64,000 nucleotides of DNA from Protula sp. h YS-2021 (taxonomy: Eukaryota > Annelida > Polychaeta > Sabellida > Serpulidae), in NCBI GenBank assembly GCA_949752745.1, contig OX457029.1, positions 47,608,228-47,672,227 of the forward strand. The letters are read 5' to 3'. The position numbers were made by a program, and so were the translations under genes. Below the pieces are notes generated by a model. The model worked only from the letters and a program-made list of their open reading frames with translations. It searched no databases and was not told the origin of the DNA. This document shows positions 9,645-18,952 of the stretch, one piece after another (the first letter of the stretch is position 1; each line of letters starts with the position of its first letter).

Positions 9645-10231
9645 GTTTTGGAACCTCCATGTTGCGACATTCTATGTAAGTACAACTGGGATTTATCTGG
9701 AAAGAGACCCATACATGTGCGACACCTTACCCCTACTTTCCCAGGTGACGAAATATCGTCATTTGTTTTAGTTTTCTTTGCTGAATCAACACCATCTCTA
9801 ACAAGCTTTCTTTTCATTAACCCCTTTGCATCTGCTAAACCACCAGACTTACGGAGTTCCTTTAGCGTGATGCAGACGTGTCTGTTTAACTGTACTTTGT
9901 TAGTACAAAGGCAGCCGCATTTTTTGCAAGTTCTCATTTGCACACAGAGTTTTTCGTGTCTCTTCCGGTATGTCGAGTTCTTGTACGTCTTGCGACAGTG
10001 ACAACATTTTTGCCCATTACCAACTTCATCGTCATGTGATCCACTTGGACTAGACTGATGATTTTGTATCCCACTTGTACTAGGTTGAGGATCTTGTAAC
10101 CCACTTGTGCTAGGCTTAGGATGTTTTGTCCCACTTGTACTAGGCTGAGGATGTTTTGTCCCACTTGTACTAGGCTGAGGATCTTTTATCCCACTTGTAC
10201 TAGGGTGGGAAGCTTCACTGCCTGAGTTTCT
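9599..10231 (-). CDS. Zinc-finger protein with N-terminal PSTSG repeats (start unresolved)
   Basis: This minus-strand frame is open from just after TAG 10234-10232 to TAA 9601-9599 (210 codons). It begins with about five 10-residue repeats built around QPSTSGTKHP. Then come finger-like motifs CCHCRKTYKN...RHEKLC, CKKCGCLC...LNRHVC and CRTCMGLFPD...LYLHRMSQH, with a Lys/Arg-rich linker between the last two. The only in-frame ATGs are internal (the first at 9937), after the first finger. Translation must therefore start late, or an upstream exon is spliced on: TTTTCATTAG, an acceptor-like string, ends exactly at the frame's 5' stop. It overlaps polymerase B by 73 nt in the 0/-1 relation, so it may form the N-terminus of a zinc-finger-polymerase fusion. 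Role: probably nucleic-acid binding. Confidence 0.6.
   Translation of the reverse strand, partial: RNSGSEASHPSTSGIKDPQPSTSGTKHPQPSTSGTKHPKPSTSGLQDPQPSTSGIQNHQSSPSGSHDDEVGNGQKCCHCRKTYKNSTYRKRHEKLCVQMRTCKKCGCLCTNKVQLNRHVCITLKELRKSGGLADAKGLMKRKLVRDGVDSAKKTKTNDDISSPGKVGVRCRTCMGLFPDKSQLYLHRMSQHGGSKTCKPLNMHLKRETKN
10047..10210 (-). repeat. 30-bp tandem repeat encoding PSTSG decapeptides
   Basis: Five to six imperfect 30-bp units, each containing CCCACTTGTACTAGG on the plus strand. The period is a multiple of three, so on the minus strand they encode about five PSTSG-type decapeptides in the frame of the downstream zinc fingers. Another minus frame of the same repeat also lacks stops, but it does not continue into recognisable domains. 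Confidence 0.85.
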
Positions 10232-10420
10232 CTAATGAAAATAAAGTTTAAATGTATGCCATGAACTTACATGGGCGAACATGTGAATTATATGAGCGCA
10301 TAAAGCCTTAGATGTGTGTCATTTAAAACTGAAATGAAATGCCGACGTATTTGCATACCTAACGCTCAAGCCCTGACGGCCTGGAAGTACTCATTACAGT
10401 ATAACCCCAGTTTTGCGGAA

Positions 10421-10837
10421 CTAGACCATAACATCAAGGTTAACTGTTCGTACATCCGAACCTGTGGGTGAGCGCGGTACATGTGCAAGACACGTGATCG
10501 TTTCCCTGTTCATTATTACATTATTTTTTTTTTTCAACAAATCCATAACTAAGTCTTCATAATTACTTCTCATTTTCATTTCAATCTTAAGTTTTACCTT
10601 GACTCCTGAACCACTTTGTAGATCATTGTTCAATACTTCCTCAAGGTCTTGCAGATCTGTTATGTCTACTTGATGAACTGAATCTCCAATTAATTTTTCC
10701 AATAAATAACCCCTGTGTTCACATATAGTTGCATTGTTCGGGTCTAACTGCCAAGCACTAATGAAATCATCAAGTTCAACTAGAGAAGTGCAAAAGAATG
10801 CTAGCACTTGCTGGAACTCTTCAGCGCTAATATCCAT
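10421..10837 (-). CDS. Unknown acidic/charged protein, 138 aa
   Basis: I take ATG 10837-10835 (MDISAEEFQQVL...) because the longer frame begins without ATG. The product is acidic in its N-terminal two thirds, with a Leu/Asp-rich segment (VDITDLQDLEEVLNNDLQ) and then a basic Lys/Met segment. I see no signal peptide, membrane span or known motif. It is the most upstream minus-strand gene before polymerase B and lies about 190 bp upstream of the PSTSG/zinc-finger frame. It could be an early or regulatory gene of the Polinton, or contain an upstream exon of the zinc-finger gene, but I found no strong splice donor near its end. Confidence 0.45.
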   Translation of the reverse strand: MDISAEEFQQVLAFFCTSLVELDDFISAWQLDPNNATICEHRGYLLEKLIGDSVHQVDITDLQDLEEVLNNDLQSGSGVKVKLKIEMKMRSNYEDLVMDLLKKKNNVIMNRETITCLAHVPRSPTGSDVRTVNLDVMV

Positions 10838-11543
10838 GATGAAATGCGGAAATATTGAACACGCAGTCAATAAATACAATCATATTTCCATCACAAAGTC
10901 ACGTGACAAGTTTAATTAGCATCTCCATTGGTTCCTTCTTGTATGATGCAAGTTATGCACATAGAATAATCCCTATTAATCAGTGAAATGATAAAAGGCG
11001 TGGTGCAACATTTCAAATTTCGCGCAAAAGCTATATAAACAACCTCGTTTTAAGAGGGAATTCCCTCCCACACGTCAAGCGAGGCTTACCGCGCTGTACC
11101 TAATTATGATTAATTCAAAGCGTTCAATAAATTTTGTTGAAAACATAGTATTGTTTTGTGTTCGTTTCAAATGAACGAACCAGGTTCCCACATGACGAAC
11201 CACCCCTCATACAGAAGTGTAAAAAGTAAACAGATAAAGTAATGAACTGGGTTCAAGGCCTTGGGTTATTATTCACAATTAATGTGTGTAAATGCCACAG
11301 ACAACGTACAGTCCATCAGAAATTCTCGAGCTGCCCATTTTAAATTTACCACAAAAATTAGGAATTTTCCTGGGTGAACAAAAGAAATAATACACCGTGA
11401 CCGAGCACGTGTTGTCATGCTCCGCCATCTTAACTGCCACCATCATTACTTCGTATTGCTCAAACTCCTCAAATAGATTTTATTTCCACTGAATTTTGCA
11501 TTCTCTTAAAGCTTTTAAACAAATAAAAAATAAATAAACAAAA
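10838..11543. other. Divergent intergenic region with promoter-like motifs
   Basis: About 700 bp between the minus-strand gene starting at 10837 and the plus-strand gene at 11544, with no coding frame. It holds a CACGTG E-box (about 10901), a plus-strand TATA box (11030), a GGGAATTCCC palindrome (about 11058-11067) and a perfect 7-bp hairpin GTTCGTT...AACGAAC (11160-11180). It looks like the control region between the replication genes and the accessory module. Confidence 0.4.
11029..11038 (+). promoter_or_regulatory. TATA box, plus strand
   Basis: CTATATAAAC. A start about 30 nt downstream would fall by the AGGGAATTCCCT palindrome. The only downstream plus-strand gene begins at 11544, which would mean a long or spliced leader. 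AATAAA at about 11126 could instead end a short transcript. Confidence 0.4.
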
Positions 11544-12143
11544 ATGGAAGCTACAGCAAAGAATTCTTATCATGTGGATGGTTCTCAATTTGCTTACCAC
11601 CGCTTTCTAAGAGAACGTTATGAAAATTATTCCAAAGCGAAAATGGATGTATCGCTAGAAGACATTTTCGATGACAGCTTTGGCATAGAGTCTATTGAAG
11701 AATGGTACACCTCGCTACTGAATCGCAGAATAAAATTTCGATTGAACAGGCGTATCATATATGATTACGTGCATTTGGACACTGATATGTGCAGATACAA
11801 TATCACTTGGAAGACGATTTGTACCCACAATCCAGATATCGTTGTCGCGAGAAACCGTGTAATGCGCCTGCAGACCCGGATCGAATTCCGGATTGATTAC
11901 CATATCAAGGGACATGTAAAGCTGTGCTATGAATTTGAGAATAAATTTGTGCCGTGTTTGAACGCACCAGTGGACGTACGATGTTGTGGATACGACTTTG
12001 AGCTGTTGAGAGCTCTTCCTTTATATTCAGCTACAGATACATTCCCAAGTAGCATAATAAAGAAAACTAACAGAGTGGAATATACATTTTATTATTGTAA
12101 TAATGTCATCAACAGCTTACCCATCTGGTTCTTTCCAGGATAA
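11544..12143 (+). CDS. Unknown 199-aa protein, convergent with the NADAR gene
   Basis: ATG at 11544 in a good context (AAAAATGG), stop at 12141-12143. The protein is Tyr/Arg-rich with even charge. Notable stretches are FLRERYENYSKAKMD (helix), LLNRRIKFRLNRRIIYDYV (basic) and RTEFRIDYHIKGH-like alternation, suggesting beta strands. There is no signal peptide, membrane span or family I recognise. It is the only plus-strand gene next to the Polinton core. Its last 52 bp overlap the 3' end of the NADAR gene tail-to-tail. Such compact overlap is usual in viral genomes and rare for host genes, so I read it as part of the mobile element's accessory module. Confidence 0.6.
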   Translation: MEATAKNSYHVDGSQFAYHRFLRERYENYSKAKMDVSLEDIFDDSFGIESIEEWYTSLLNRRIKFRLNRRIIYDYVHLDTDMCRYNITWKTICTHNPDIVVARNRVMRLQTRIEFRIDYHIKGHVKLCYEFENKFVPCLNAPVDVRCCGYDFELLRALPLYSATDTFPSSIIKKTNRVEYTFYYCNNVINSLPIWFFPG

Positions 12144-12772
12144 AACGGCAAAGCAATATGTTTCAAGCCCCCACCCCACCACTTATCACACGTTGCTTCA
12201 ACTAAAGTTTTACCTTTATATTTCTCTAAAGTACATCTAAACATAGAACACTGATCTAGTTTTACTTGCAATACACTGCGCATTTTATCAAGTTTTATAC
12301 TATGCCACACATGTGAAACTTTAATTTTCTTGCCAATACGTTTAGCTTCATATCCGTTTTTTGAATTTACAATGTCTGAGGCAATATTGTGTTGGTTATG
12401 AAACACCGCTTTCTCATACTGATATAAAGCTTCACTTGAGTTAAATGTATGTCCGTATTTCTCAAGCTTAGTTTTATACATGTTCGAAAGTACATTCATA
12501 TGTCCTGCAAATGGAACTGTGCAACTGTCACCCATGATGCATCATTTGTCCACTGCTGGTGGATTACATTCAGCACACTCAACTACGCCAACAACATTTG
12601 TTTTATCGAAAAAAAGTATGTCTGTGTCGTCAATAGTGCTGCAATGCTTGATTTGATCTGGAAGAAAAAAAAATTGCTCTTACGTTCTAAAAAAGCACGT
12701 GCTATTTAAAAACAATACAAACACATTTAAAGAGTACATTTTAAATTATCTACCTTGTCTTTGTTGACTCAT
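12092..12772 (-). CDS. NADAR (YbiA/DUF1768) family protein, spliced, with an in-frame TGA
   Basis: The NADAR domain is intact from ATG 12535: PFAGHMNVLSNMY, then FNSSEALYQYEKA, VSHVWHSIKLDKMRSVLQVKL and CDKWWGGGL...PGKNQMGKLLM, ending at 12092 (147 aa). NADAR enzymes cleave N-glycosidic bonds in riboflavin intermediates or ADP-ribose adducts, and some reverse DNA ADP-ribosylation. Upstream, a spliced leader in the same frame is visible: ATG at 12772, donor GTAGAT after 12754, acceptor TTCTTCCAG before 12657, joining as G|AT. The joined frame runs 44 codons with a CAEC motif to TGA (12544-12542), then continues into the domain. The TGA may be a nonsense mutation, a recoded codon, or mean that translation starts at 12535. 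TATA box at 12899-12906; a non-coding 5' exon with donor CTCAG|GTGAGT near 12865 is likely. Confidence 0.85.
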
Positions 12773-12898
12773 GCTTTACTCAAGCTGATATGTTGCTTCA
12801 TTAGCAATCAAATATATTATGATTGAAAGGTTTACAGTTATCTCTTTAAATTGGATTACTCACCTGAGAAGTTAAACTATAATTTTAAAAAAACTTAC

Positions 12899-12906
12899 CT
12901 TTTATA
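12899..12906 (-). promoter_or_regulatory. TATA box of the NADAR gene
   Basis: The minus strand reads TATAAAAG. About 35 nt downstream is a consensus donor CTCAG|GTGAGT (near 12865), then a branch-like CTAAT and an acceptor ATATCAG just before the coding exon. The box lies only 23 bp from the stop of the neighbouring 160-aa gene. Confidence 0.6.
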
Positions 12907-12929
12907 CCGAGCATTCTGCTATTTCTCTT

Positions 12930-13412
12930 TTAAATTTTAATGACGTAATATGTAGAGTTATATTTGTAAATGCATATCTTCTTGGTTGTTCGCGGTCCAA
13001 CATATTTAAAATCAATGAGTTTATTTTCCGTGTTTCTTGCATAAATTATTTGGCAGTCACCTAACATATATTCAAATATTATCCATTCAGTTCTGTCATC
13101 CATATCAATATCTACCAATTCCTGCGCAAAACATTCTTGTAATACAGGGCTACCCACGACATTAGTAAATAATAAATGGTTGTCTACCAAATATTTACCT
13201 ACTATTACAGCCCTCCTAAATAACAAGCTTTCATTGTTTACAGGTATTATTTTTACGCAAGCAGTGTCTTTCAAAATTTCTTCCACATTCTCACTGTTAA
13301 CTACTCTACATGATTTTCTATTTCTATTTAATCGATGAGCAAAATGTTGTGCAATATTTACACTTTGTTCTCCACACGAACACGAAATCATTATTTTAGC
13401 ATTTATCAGCAT
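12930..13412 (-). CDS. Unknown 160-aa protein upstream of the NADAR gene
   Basis: ATG at 13412-13410, intact to a stop at 12930. The N-terminal region carries SCSCGEQSVNIAQHFAHRLNRNRK (Cys/His plus a basic helix). The C-terminal half alternates strands (EWIIFEYMLGDCQIIYARN, then ICIYKYNSTYYVIKI). I do not recognise the family. The C-terminal strand order faintly recalls OTU-type proteases, but the expected catalytic His is absent, so I do not call it that. A TATA box sits about 55 bp upstream (13465-13471) and the NADAR promoter follows directly. Its compactness argues that it belongs to the same element as the Polinton genes. Confidence 0.5.
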   Translation of the reverse strand: MLINAKIMISCSCGEQSVNIAQHFAHRLNRNRKSCRVVNSENVEEILKDTACVKIIPVNNESLLFRRAVIVGKYLVDNHLLFTNVVGSPVLQECFAQELVDIDMDDRTEWIIFEYMLGDCQIIYARNTENKLIDFKYVGPRTTKKICIYKYNSTYYVIKI

Positions 13413-13464
13413 GCTACACTATATGACTGCAACTAATAATGATACGAAGGTAAATAAACCAGTG

Positions 13465-13471
13465 TTTATAT
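13465..13471 (-). promoter_or_regulatory. TATA box of the 160-aa gene
   Basis: The minus strand reads ATATAAA, about 53-59 nt upstream of ATG 13412. This spacing gives a short leader, like that of the NADAR gene. Confidence 0.45.
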
Positions 13472-13516
13472 TTCATCAGTTTTCTCTTCGTACATTTTGC
13501 AGTCACAAGATTTATC

Positions 13517-13615
13517 TTAAACAGTACATTGCCCACACATTTCATGACAATTTAGGTGGTAACACTTTATACAGTTAAACCGATGGCAGTGACAACTTTC
13601 AGCTCCAACTTTGCT
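13517..13615 (-). other. Short Cys/His-rich open frame (possible exon or decayed zinc-binding peptide)
   Basis: Open for 32 codons between TAG 13618-13616 and TAA 13519-13517. It reads ESCHCHRFNCIKCYHLNCHE then MCGQCTV, giving seven Cys in RING- or knuckle-like spacing. There is no ATG upstream of the Cys cluster and only a weak acceptor-like AG at its 5' end. It may be the last exon of a small zinc-binding gene, a remnant, or chance. Confidence 0.25.
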
Positions 13616-13618
13616 CTA

Positions 13619-14470
13619 ACTTTGTTGGTGTAAATTCCATTCTAACCCCCAGACATGAAAATATTTCCTTTTTGTTATATGACAAGGAGTTTCTGATCTT
13701 TTGTTTTTACCGCTTCTGGGTTCCATATTTTTTTCAGTTAACCTACCTAACATAACATTACTTTGGAGAACTAATTTCCCAAGTTTCAGCAGGAAAACCT
13801 TCAGAATAATTGCAGCAAACAATATTATCACAATGCTCAAAATAAGTACGTTATGTTCTTTTCATTATTTCAGTCAGGTCAATGTGCCGTGAGCGCGCGC
13901 TGCGTGGTGTCTCGCGGGCATTCTGTGGTGTCCCGTCGGCGGTCTGTGCCTGGACTGACCATCAGTAGAACTGTAATAAGCATAAATATTTATGTTAATT
14001 TTATTCTGCTCTATCCTACCATTTTAATTATTTACATACAACTATTTTCCCTTCATTCTGTTTCACCTTAAATTCTTGTTAACTATCAAATTGAAAAGTC
14101 TTCATATATTGCTTTTGAAAGATTTACAATAGATTTCGATATACATTTTTCCTCATTTCACCTTAATATAATTTACGATCTATAGTTTCGATTGATTTTC
14201 AGTCTATTTTACCTATCAATTTACCCTGCTTTACTTTAAGATATTTAAATGAACTAGACTTACCTCGTTCACATACTGTTTGTTGTATCCCTTTTAACTG
14301 ACCATGGCAGTTTGTCGCATAGACCCCACGACACTTGTTCCACAAGAGGAAATTTTGATTCCAGATCCAATTGTAAATCATTGAATCGATTAAATTTAAC
14401 TTGTTTGCATATACCAGTCTCTCAAAATTAAACTTGTCGACACATGTCATTGTTAATGTCTCTTGAAAAC
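13619..14470. other. AT-rich region without supported genes
   Basis: No convincing frame. A GC-rich patch with GCGCGC and GTGGTGTC repeats at about 13888-13960 is isolated. The Polinton's terminal inverted repeat could lie here, but its partner is outside the window. Confidence 0.4.
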
Positions 14471-14900
14471 ATTCCGACAAAACACGACATATTACTAAAA
14501 AAATACAAATTTTAACACATCCATTTTCAACGAAATTTAAAAAACAGAATGGCATTTTAACAAGTGTTTGAACCCTTTTTAAAATCAGGATCAAGTGATT
14601 GGAGGGATGGGGTGGGTATATTGGAACAAAGAAAAGCTCAAGGATCAGAAGCGCGCAGATACACCCCGATACCCCACAAACATTCCGACAAAACACCACA
14701 TATTGCTCAAAACATAACAAATTTTAACGCAGCTATTTTCAACAAAGTTTTAAAAACGGAATGCCGTTTTAACAAGTATTTTTGAACCCTTTTAAAAATC
14801 ACAGTGGTCAGAGGGGTGGGGGTGGTCATACTGGAACAAAGAAAAACTTAGGGATCAGAAGCGCATCCCACGCAGATGTGCCCCGTTACCCCACAGAATA
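14471..14900 (+). repeat. Two diverged copies of a 212-bp tandem repeat
   Basis: The first copy starts at 14471 and the second at 14683, both with ATTCCGACAAAACAC. Later they share the blocks TTTGAACCCTTTT, GGAACAAAGAAAA and GGATCAGAAGCGC. Long frames across this region, on both strands, arise from the repeat. Confidence 0.8.
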
Positions 14901-15092
14901 TAATAAAACTTTTAAGAAGTGTTCAACCGTGAGAAAATTACGTGGATCATTAAAGGACCATGTTTTTTCGAAGCCATGACTCTATGTGGGTGCTAACACG
15001 GGACGTCAAAAAAGAGATTAAAATCTGTGTTAATTCTTTCGTTATATCTTAATTAATTGTAAAACTACAAACAAGACAATCCTAGATTGCAC

Positions 15093-15341
15093 ATCCCCCA
15101 CCGCGCTCGTCTACACTATATATGTACATAACAACAAAGTCTAAATTGTGAAAAATCGCCAAAATTACATTTTTTGGAATAAAAAACTAACCTGGCGTTG
15201 CACAACTACACTTTCTATACTTTCTACCTGTAGGGTTTATTGGTCTACGGTAAATAGTAACAAAGATAAAGCCTGGACAAAGAGGATTGCGGACGGACAG
15301 ATGTTTCTATATCCCCCGTCCCGGCTAGGACGGTGGGGGAT
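15093..15341 (-). mobile_element. Short hairpin-led element with 11-bp terminal inverted repeats
   Basis: 249 bp bounded by ATCCCCCACCG at 15093-15103 and its perfect reverse complement at 15331-15341. Read on the minus strand, it starts after TTTTT with a hairpin (TATCCCCC...), then TATAGAAAC and CTGTCCGTCCG. Its interior matches the sequence around 46285-46619 and 47690-47790 (GTTGTGCAACG, GTAATTTTGGCGATTTTT), so it belongs to the same non-coding family. Confidence 0.75.
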
Positions 15342-16631
15342 AAAAATATCAAGATTATTTATGAGTTGACGATTTCGTATCGCAAAAATATTAAAAAACA
15401 TAGCAGGTTTAAATTTATACTGCCATCAGAAAGTTATCTTCATTCTGAATATAATTAAGATTTTATAAATAATCTTTAAGCTTTAACTTTGTTTCAAATG
15501 TTAATTTTTTTTCTTAAATATGTTACTTGATCGTAGAAATTCCATTTTTATTTGCACAATGGATATTAATAAAGTCCAATGTACTCTTTCTTTATCTATA
15601 GACTTTTTAAAATTATTTAGAAATTTGGGTAGATTAAAAAGGCTAGAAAAATGTATAATAATATTAGAAAGTGCGATAATTGCTGCATAAATTGTAAAGT
15701 TAGTAGTAAACTTTTTATGTTTGGTTACCATCGTGAGAATAAATTGTTACTTTACTTAAATATGTTTTAAAATGTTATGATAAAAATGAATATTTTGTAT
15801 ATACACAGTTTGATTAATAAAACATGCGATAGATTTGACGGTAAAAGATTTAAATATGTTCAAGAGATTTGGGTTACTTCTAAAATTGAGGTAGAATTCG
15901 AATAAGTAAGATAATAAGCAACAGATCCAATAACATTATCACGGACATTTTTATGTGTGTGCATGTGTGGGTATATTTTTCAAAACATATACCTTGAAAT
16001 ACAACAAATGAACTTAAGCTGAACGGGTGAAGCAGGGTGGAAAATATCAATTAAACAGAGTTGATACTGAGACGTGGGGTGCCCTTGTTATGATACGCTA
16101 TATAAGTCAGAGTTGAATTGAGTGCATGTTTGTATGTGTGCCTGATTCTTAGAAAACTATGTTTGCAGAAAATGAACAACAAAATGCTTCCCCAGTTCTT
16201 CATCCCTGCATAGTTAATATTAGATTGTTTACTTAATTTTTTTTTAAGATTGTGCATGAAATAAATTATTGTAGAATTTGAATAAATTGGAAAATAAAGA
16301 ACGTATTATGTTTTGGTTCAATCACAAATGAGATTGTATGCCGCAAAGCGAATAACTCATTGAACACACTGAACGAAAAATTCATGCCAATGTTTTTCCA
16401 TAACCCTTGTACTGTCTGTTCTATTTATATGTCACTCAAAAACTTCACACATATACTGAACGCAAAATATCTGATGAGGTCAGTCTCTTTACACTCGCTC
16501 TACTGAAATGCATAAACAAACCACACTGAAAGCCCATTCCCTCAAGCCCAGTACACGTGTAATGTTTCAAGATATTCTGACCACAAATTTAATCGTTTAA
16601 TTTTGATGTGTTTTTACATCAACATTTCTAA
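15342..16631. other. AT-rich non-coding stretch
   Basis: No gene, RNA or repeat structure that I can support. A minus-strand frame at 15501-15731 is low-complexity. Confidence 0.4.
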
Positions 16632-16757
<126 letters not shown>

Positions 16758-16779
16758 ATCCTATACTGGCTTACCTTTT

Positions 16780-18180
16780 AAGAGGTGTTTTTGAAATATC
16801 CCGCATTGTGTTTAATTAAAACATGCATCATTAAATAACAAAAAGCAACACAAACGTTCTCCTTTTTCATTTTTGAATAATACCTTAAGTACACATTGAG
16901 AGGGTAATCCCCAAGTTGAATAATATAAACCCTGTAAAGACGTATAGCACATGGATGGGAGTACATGCACGTTAAACAGGGGTGGGGCAGATCATACACT
17001 TCAGGGTAGAACAAGACACAGAGGCGGTGAGGGTGGGAGGAGGTGGGGTGGGGGCCTGACGCTCACGCAATGCGCAGCCATATTTGTCCATATGTCATTT
17101 ATATATGTCATTTATATATGTCAACCATGTGTAAGCAATGTTGGCATGTCTTGGTTACCGTCCTAATTTGGTGCTGACATGTGTTCTGTACTGATGAGGA
17201 TCAATTCAATTAGCATATAGATGACAGGCTGAAGCAGTGGGTTTTCCGAGAGGGTGAGAACAAGGAGGGGTGACCGTTGGTCCCGGGTGGTTCCCAGTGG
17301 TTCTGGGTGGTTCGAAGTGGTCTCGGGTGGTTTATAGTGGTCCCTGGTGGTTGCAGGTGGTTTTTAAAAAAATAGGGCTGTACCACAAAAGTTACACCAT
17401 AGCGCTGTAGGATTCGGGACGAAATTGCGAGATTTAAACTAAATACTTAAGTTTCGAAGCCTATTTCCGCTTAAATACGCGTTCCGAATGTCACCCGTAC
17501 GATCACACTCAATTAATTGTAATAGGAAAGAAATCACCAAGTATCGATGGTTATTTCCGGTTAAGCACACGCTCCGAATGATGTCCGTAAGCCCACGGCC
17601 AATGAACTCAGATCTTGCGGTCTATTTTCGGTTAAATTATGGCTCTGGTGAGCGTACATTTGTCCTTTTTTATTTTGTAAAAACATCAAAATTTTTAATC
17701 ACTTGCCCTCAGAAAGCCTTAACTCACCTTTTTAACAGCTCCCTTTCAACTATCCCCATCGCGGTTAATTAAAACATGTATCCTTTAAATCACAGAAACC
17801 ACTGTAAACGTTCTTTTTTAAGTTTGAATACAATCAGCTGATGTATAGAATCTATTCATAACACAATTGCATTGTGTACGTGGCCTAGTTAAAGTACACT
17901 TCATTAATCCCTAAGTTAAAATTCTCCCCATTGTGTATGCATATCACAGGATGCAGAATACACGCGCGTTACACAAGGGGGAAACACACAGATGAGGAAC
18001 ACTGGGAGGTGGGGGTGGGGCACGGTGAGTGGGGAGGGGGGGGGGCGCCCTCAACCATATGATGACCATATGTCATCTATAAATTTCAACCATGTGTGAG
18101 GGACAATGCTGGCATGTTCAGATTAGTCTCCTGTTTAACGCAAGATTAAGTAATCCAATTCAGATTCAACGTGTTATGTC
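16780..18180 (+). repeat. Old diverged tandem duplication, period about 970 bp
   Basis: The segments 16780-17370 and about 17745-18330 share ordered blocks: TTAATTAAAACATG, AAACGTTCT, GGGTGGGAGG-like G-rich DNA, CATATGTCAT, TCAACCATGTGTGA-like, and GGCATGT. Each ends in a GGTGGT minisatellite. Divergence is high, so the event is old. Confidence 0.65.
17454..17650 (+). repeat. About three diverged units of an approximately 90-bp repeat
   Basis: Units share a TATTTCCG/TATTTTCG plus GGTTAA(A/G) box and CGCTCCGAATG-like blocks. It lies in the spacer between the two old duplicate copies. Confidence 0.5.
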
Positions 18181-18600
18181 CTGAAGAAATATCAGTAGGA
18201 TGGTCTTGGCTCGTTTCGAGATGTTTTGTGTGGTTTAGGTGGTCCCGGGTGGTCCTGCATGGTCTAGGTGGTCCCGGGTGGTCCTGCATGGTCTAGGTGG
18301 TCCCGGGTGGTCTTGGCTCGTTTCGAGATGTTTTGTGTGGTTTAGGTGGTCCCGGGTGGACTTGGCTCGTTTCGAGCTGATTTGTCTGGTTTAGGTGGTC
18401 CCGGGTGGTCTTGGCTCGTTTCGAGCTGATTTGTCTGGTTTAGGTGGTCCCGGGTGGTCTTGGCTCGTTTCGAGCTGATTTGTCTGGTTTAGGTGGTCCC
18501 GGGTGGTCTTGGCTCCTTTCGACATGTTTTGTGTCGTTTAGGTGGTCCCGGGTGGTCTTGGCTCGTTTCGAGCTGATTTGTCTGGTTTAGGTGGTCCCGG
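18181..18600 (+). repeat. 49-bp GGTGGTCCCGGG minisatellite
   Basis: Around seven units with GGTGGTCCCGGGTGGTCTT, TCGTTTCGAG and a TGGTTTAG end; inner units are nearly identical. A more degenerate GGTGGT array lies at 17265-17365. Confidence 0.85.
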
Positions 18601-18952
18601 GTGGTTTGGATGGTTCTTGGTGGTCCCGAGTGGTTTAGGTGGACCTGGGTGGTTTCGGATTGTCCCGAGTGGTTTAGGTGGTGCTGAGTGTTTTCGAGTG
18701 ATCCCGAGTGGTTTTGACTGGTTTCAGATGGCCCTGAGTGATTTCGACTGGTTTCAGAGGTTCATACATAGTTTCCGGGTGGTTTGGATGGTTCTTGGTG
18801 GTCCCGAGTGGTTTAGGTGGACCTGGGTGGTTTCGGATTGTCCCGAGTGGTTTAGGTGGTGCTGAGTGTTTTCGAGTGATCCCGAGTGGTTTTGACTGGT
18901 TTCAGATGGCCCTGAGTGATTTCGACTGGTTTCAGAGGTTCATACATAGTTT
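18601..18952 (+). repeat. 178-bp unit, two near-identical copies
   Basis: GTGGTTTGGATGGTTCTTGG starts at 18601 and again at 18779, with almost no differences up to CATACATAGTTT. It is a higher-order repeat built from GTGGT-type words. The large duplication begins at its right end. Confidence 0.9.

Noticed and set aside
10047..10210. Regular 30-bp repeats looking like a CRISPR array
   Set aside because: The units are contiguous with no spacers, the period is in frame with zinc-finger coding, and the context is eukaryotic.
12930..13412. OTU-protease reading of the 160-aa protein
   Set aside because: Only a vague strand pattern matches; the expected catalytic His near the C-terminus is missing and no Asp-x-x-Cys motif is clear.
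13616..13840. Minus-strand frame with a hydrophobic N-terminus, possible small membrane protein
   Set aside because: It begins at a TTG with no ATG nearby, and the C-terminal part shows no conservation signal.
14199..14720. 173-codon minus-strand frame
   Set aside because: It crosses both copies of the 212-bp tandem repeat, has no recognisable domain, and has repeat-driven composition.
16476..16520. CTGATGAG followed by GAAA, like a hammerhead ribozyme core
   Set aside because: The bases between the two core strings do not pair as stem II, and no stem I or III could be built.
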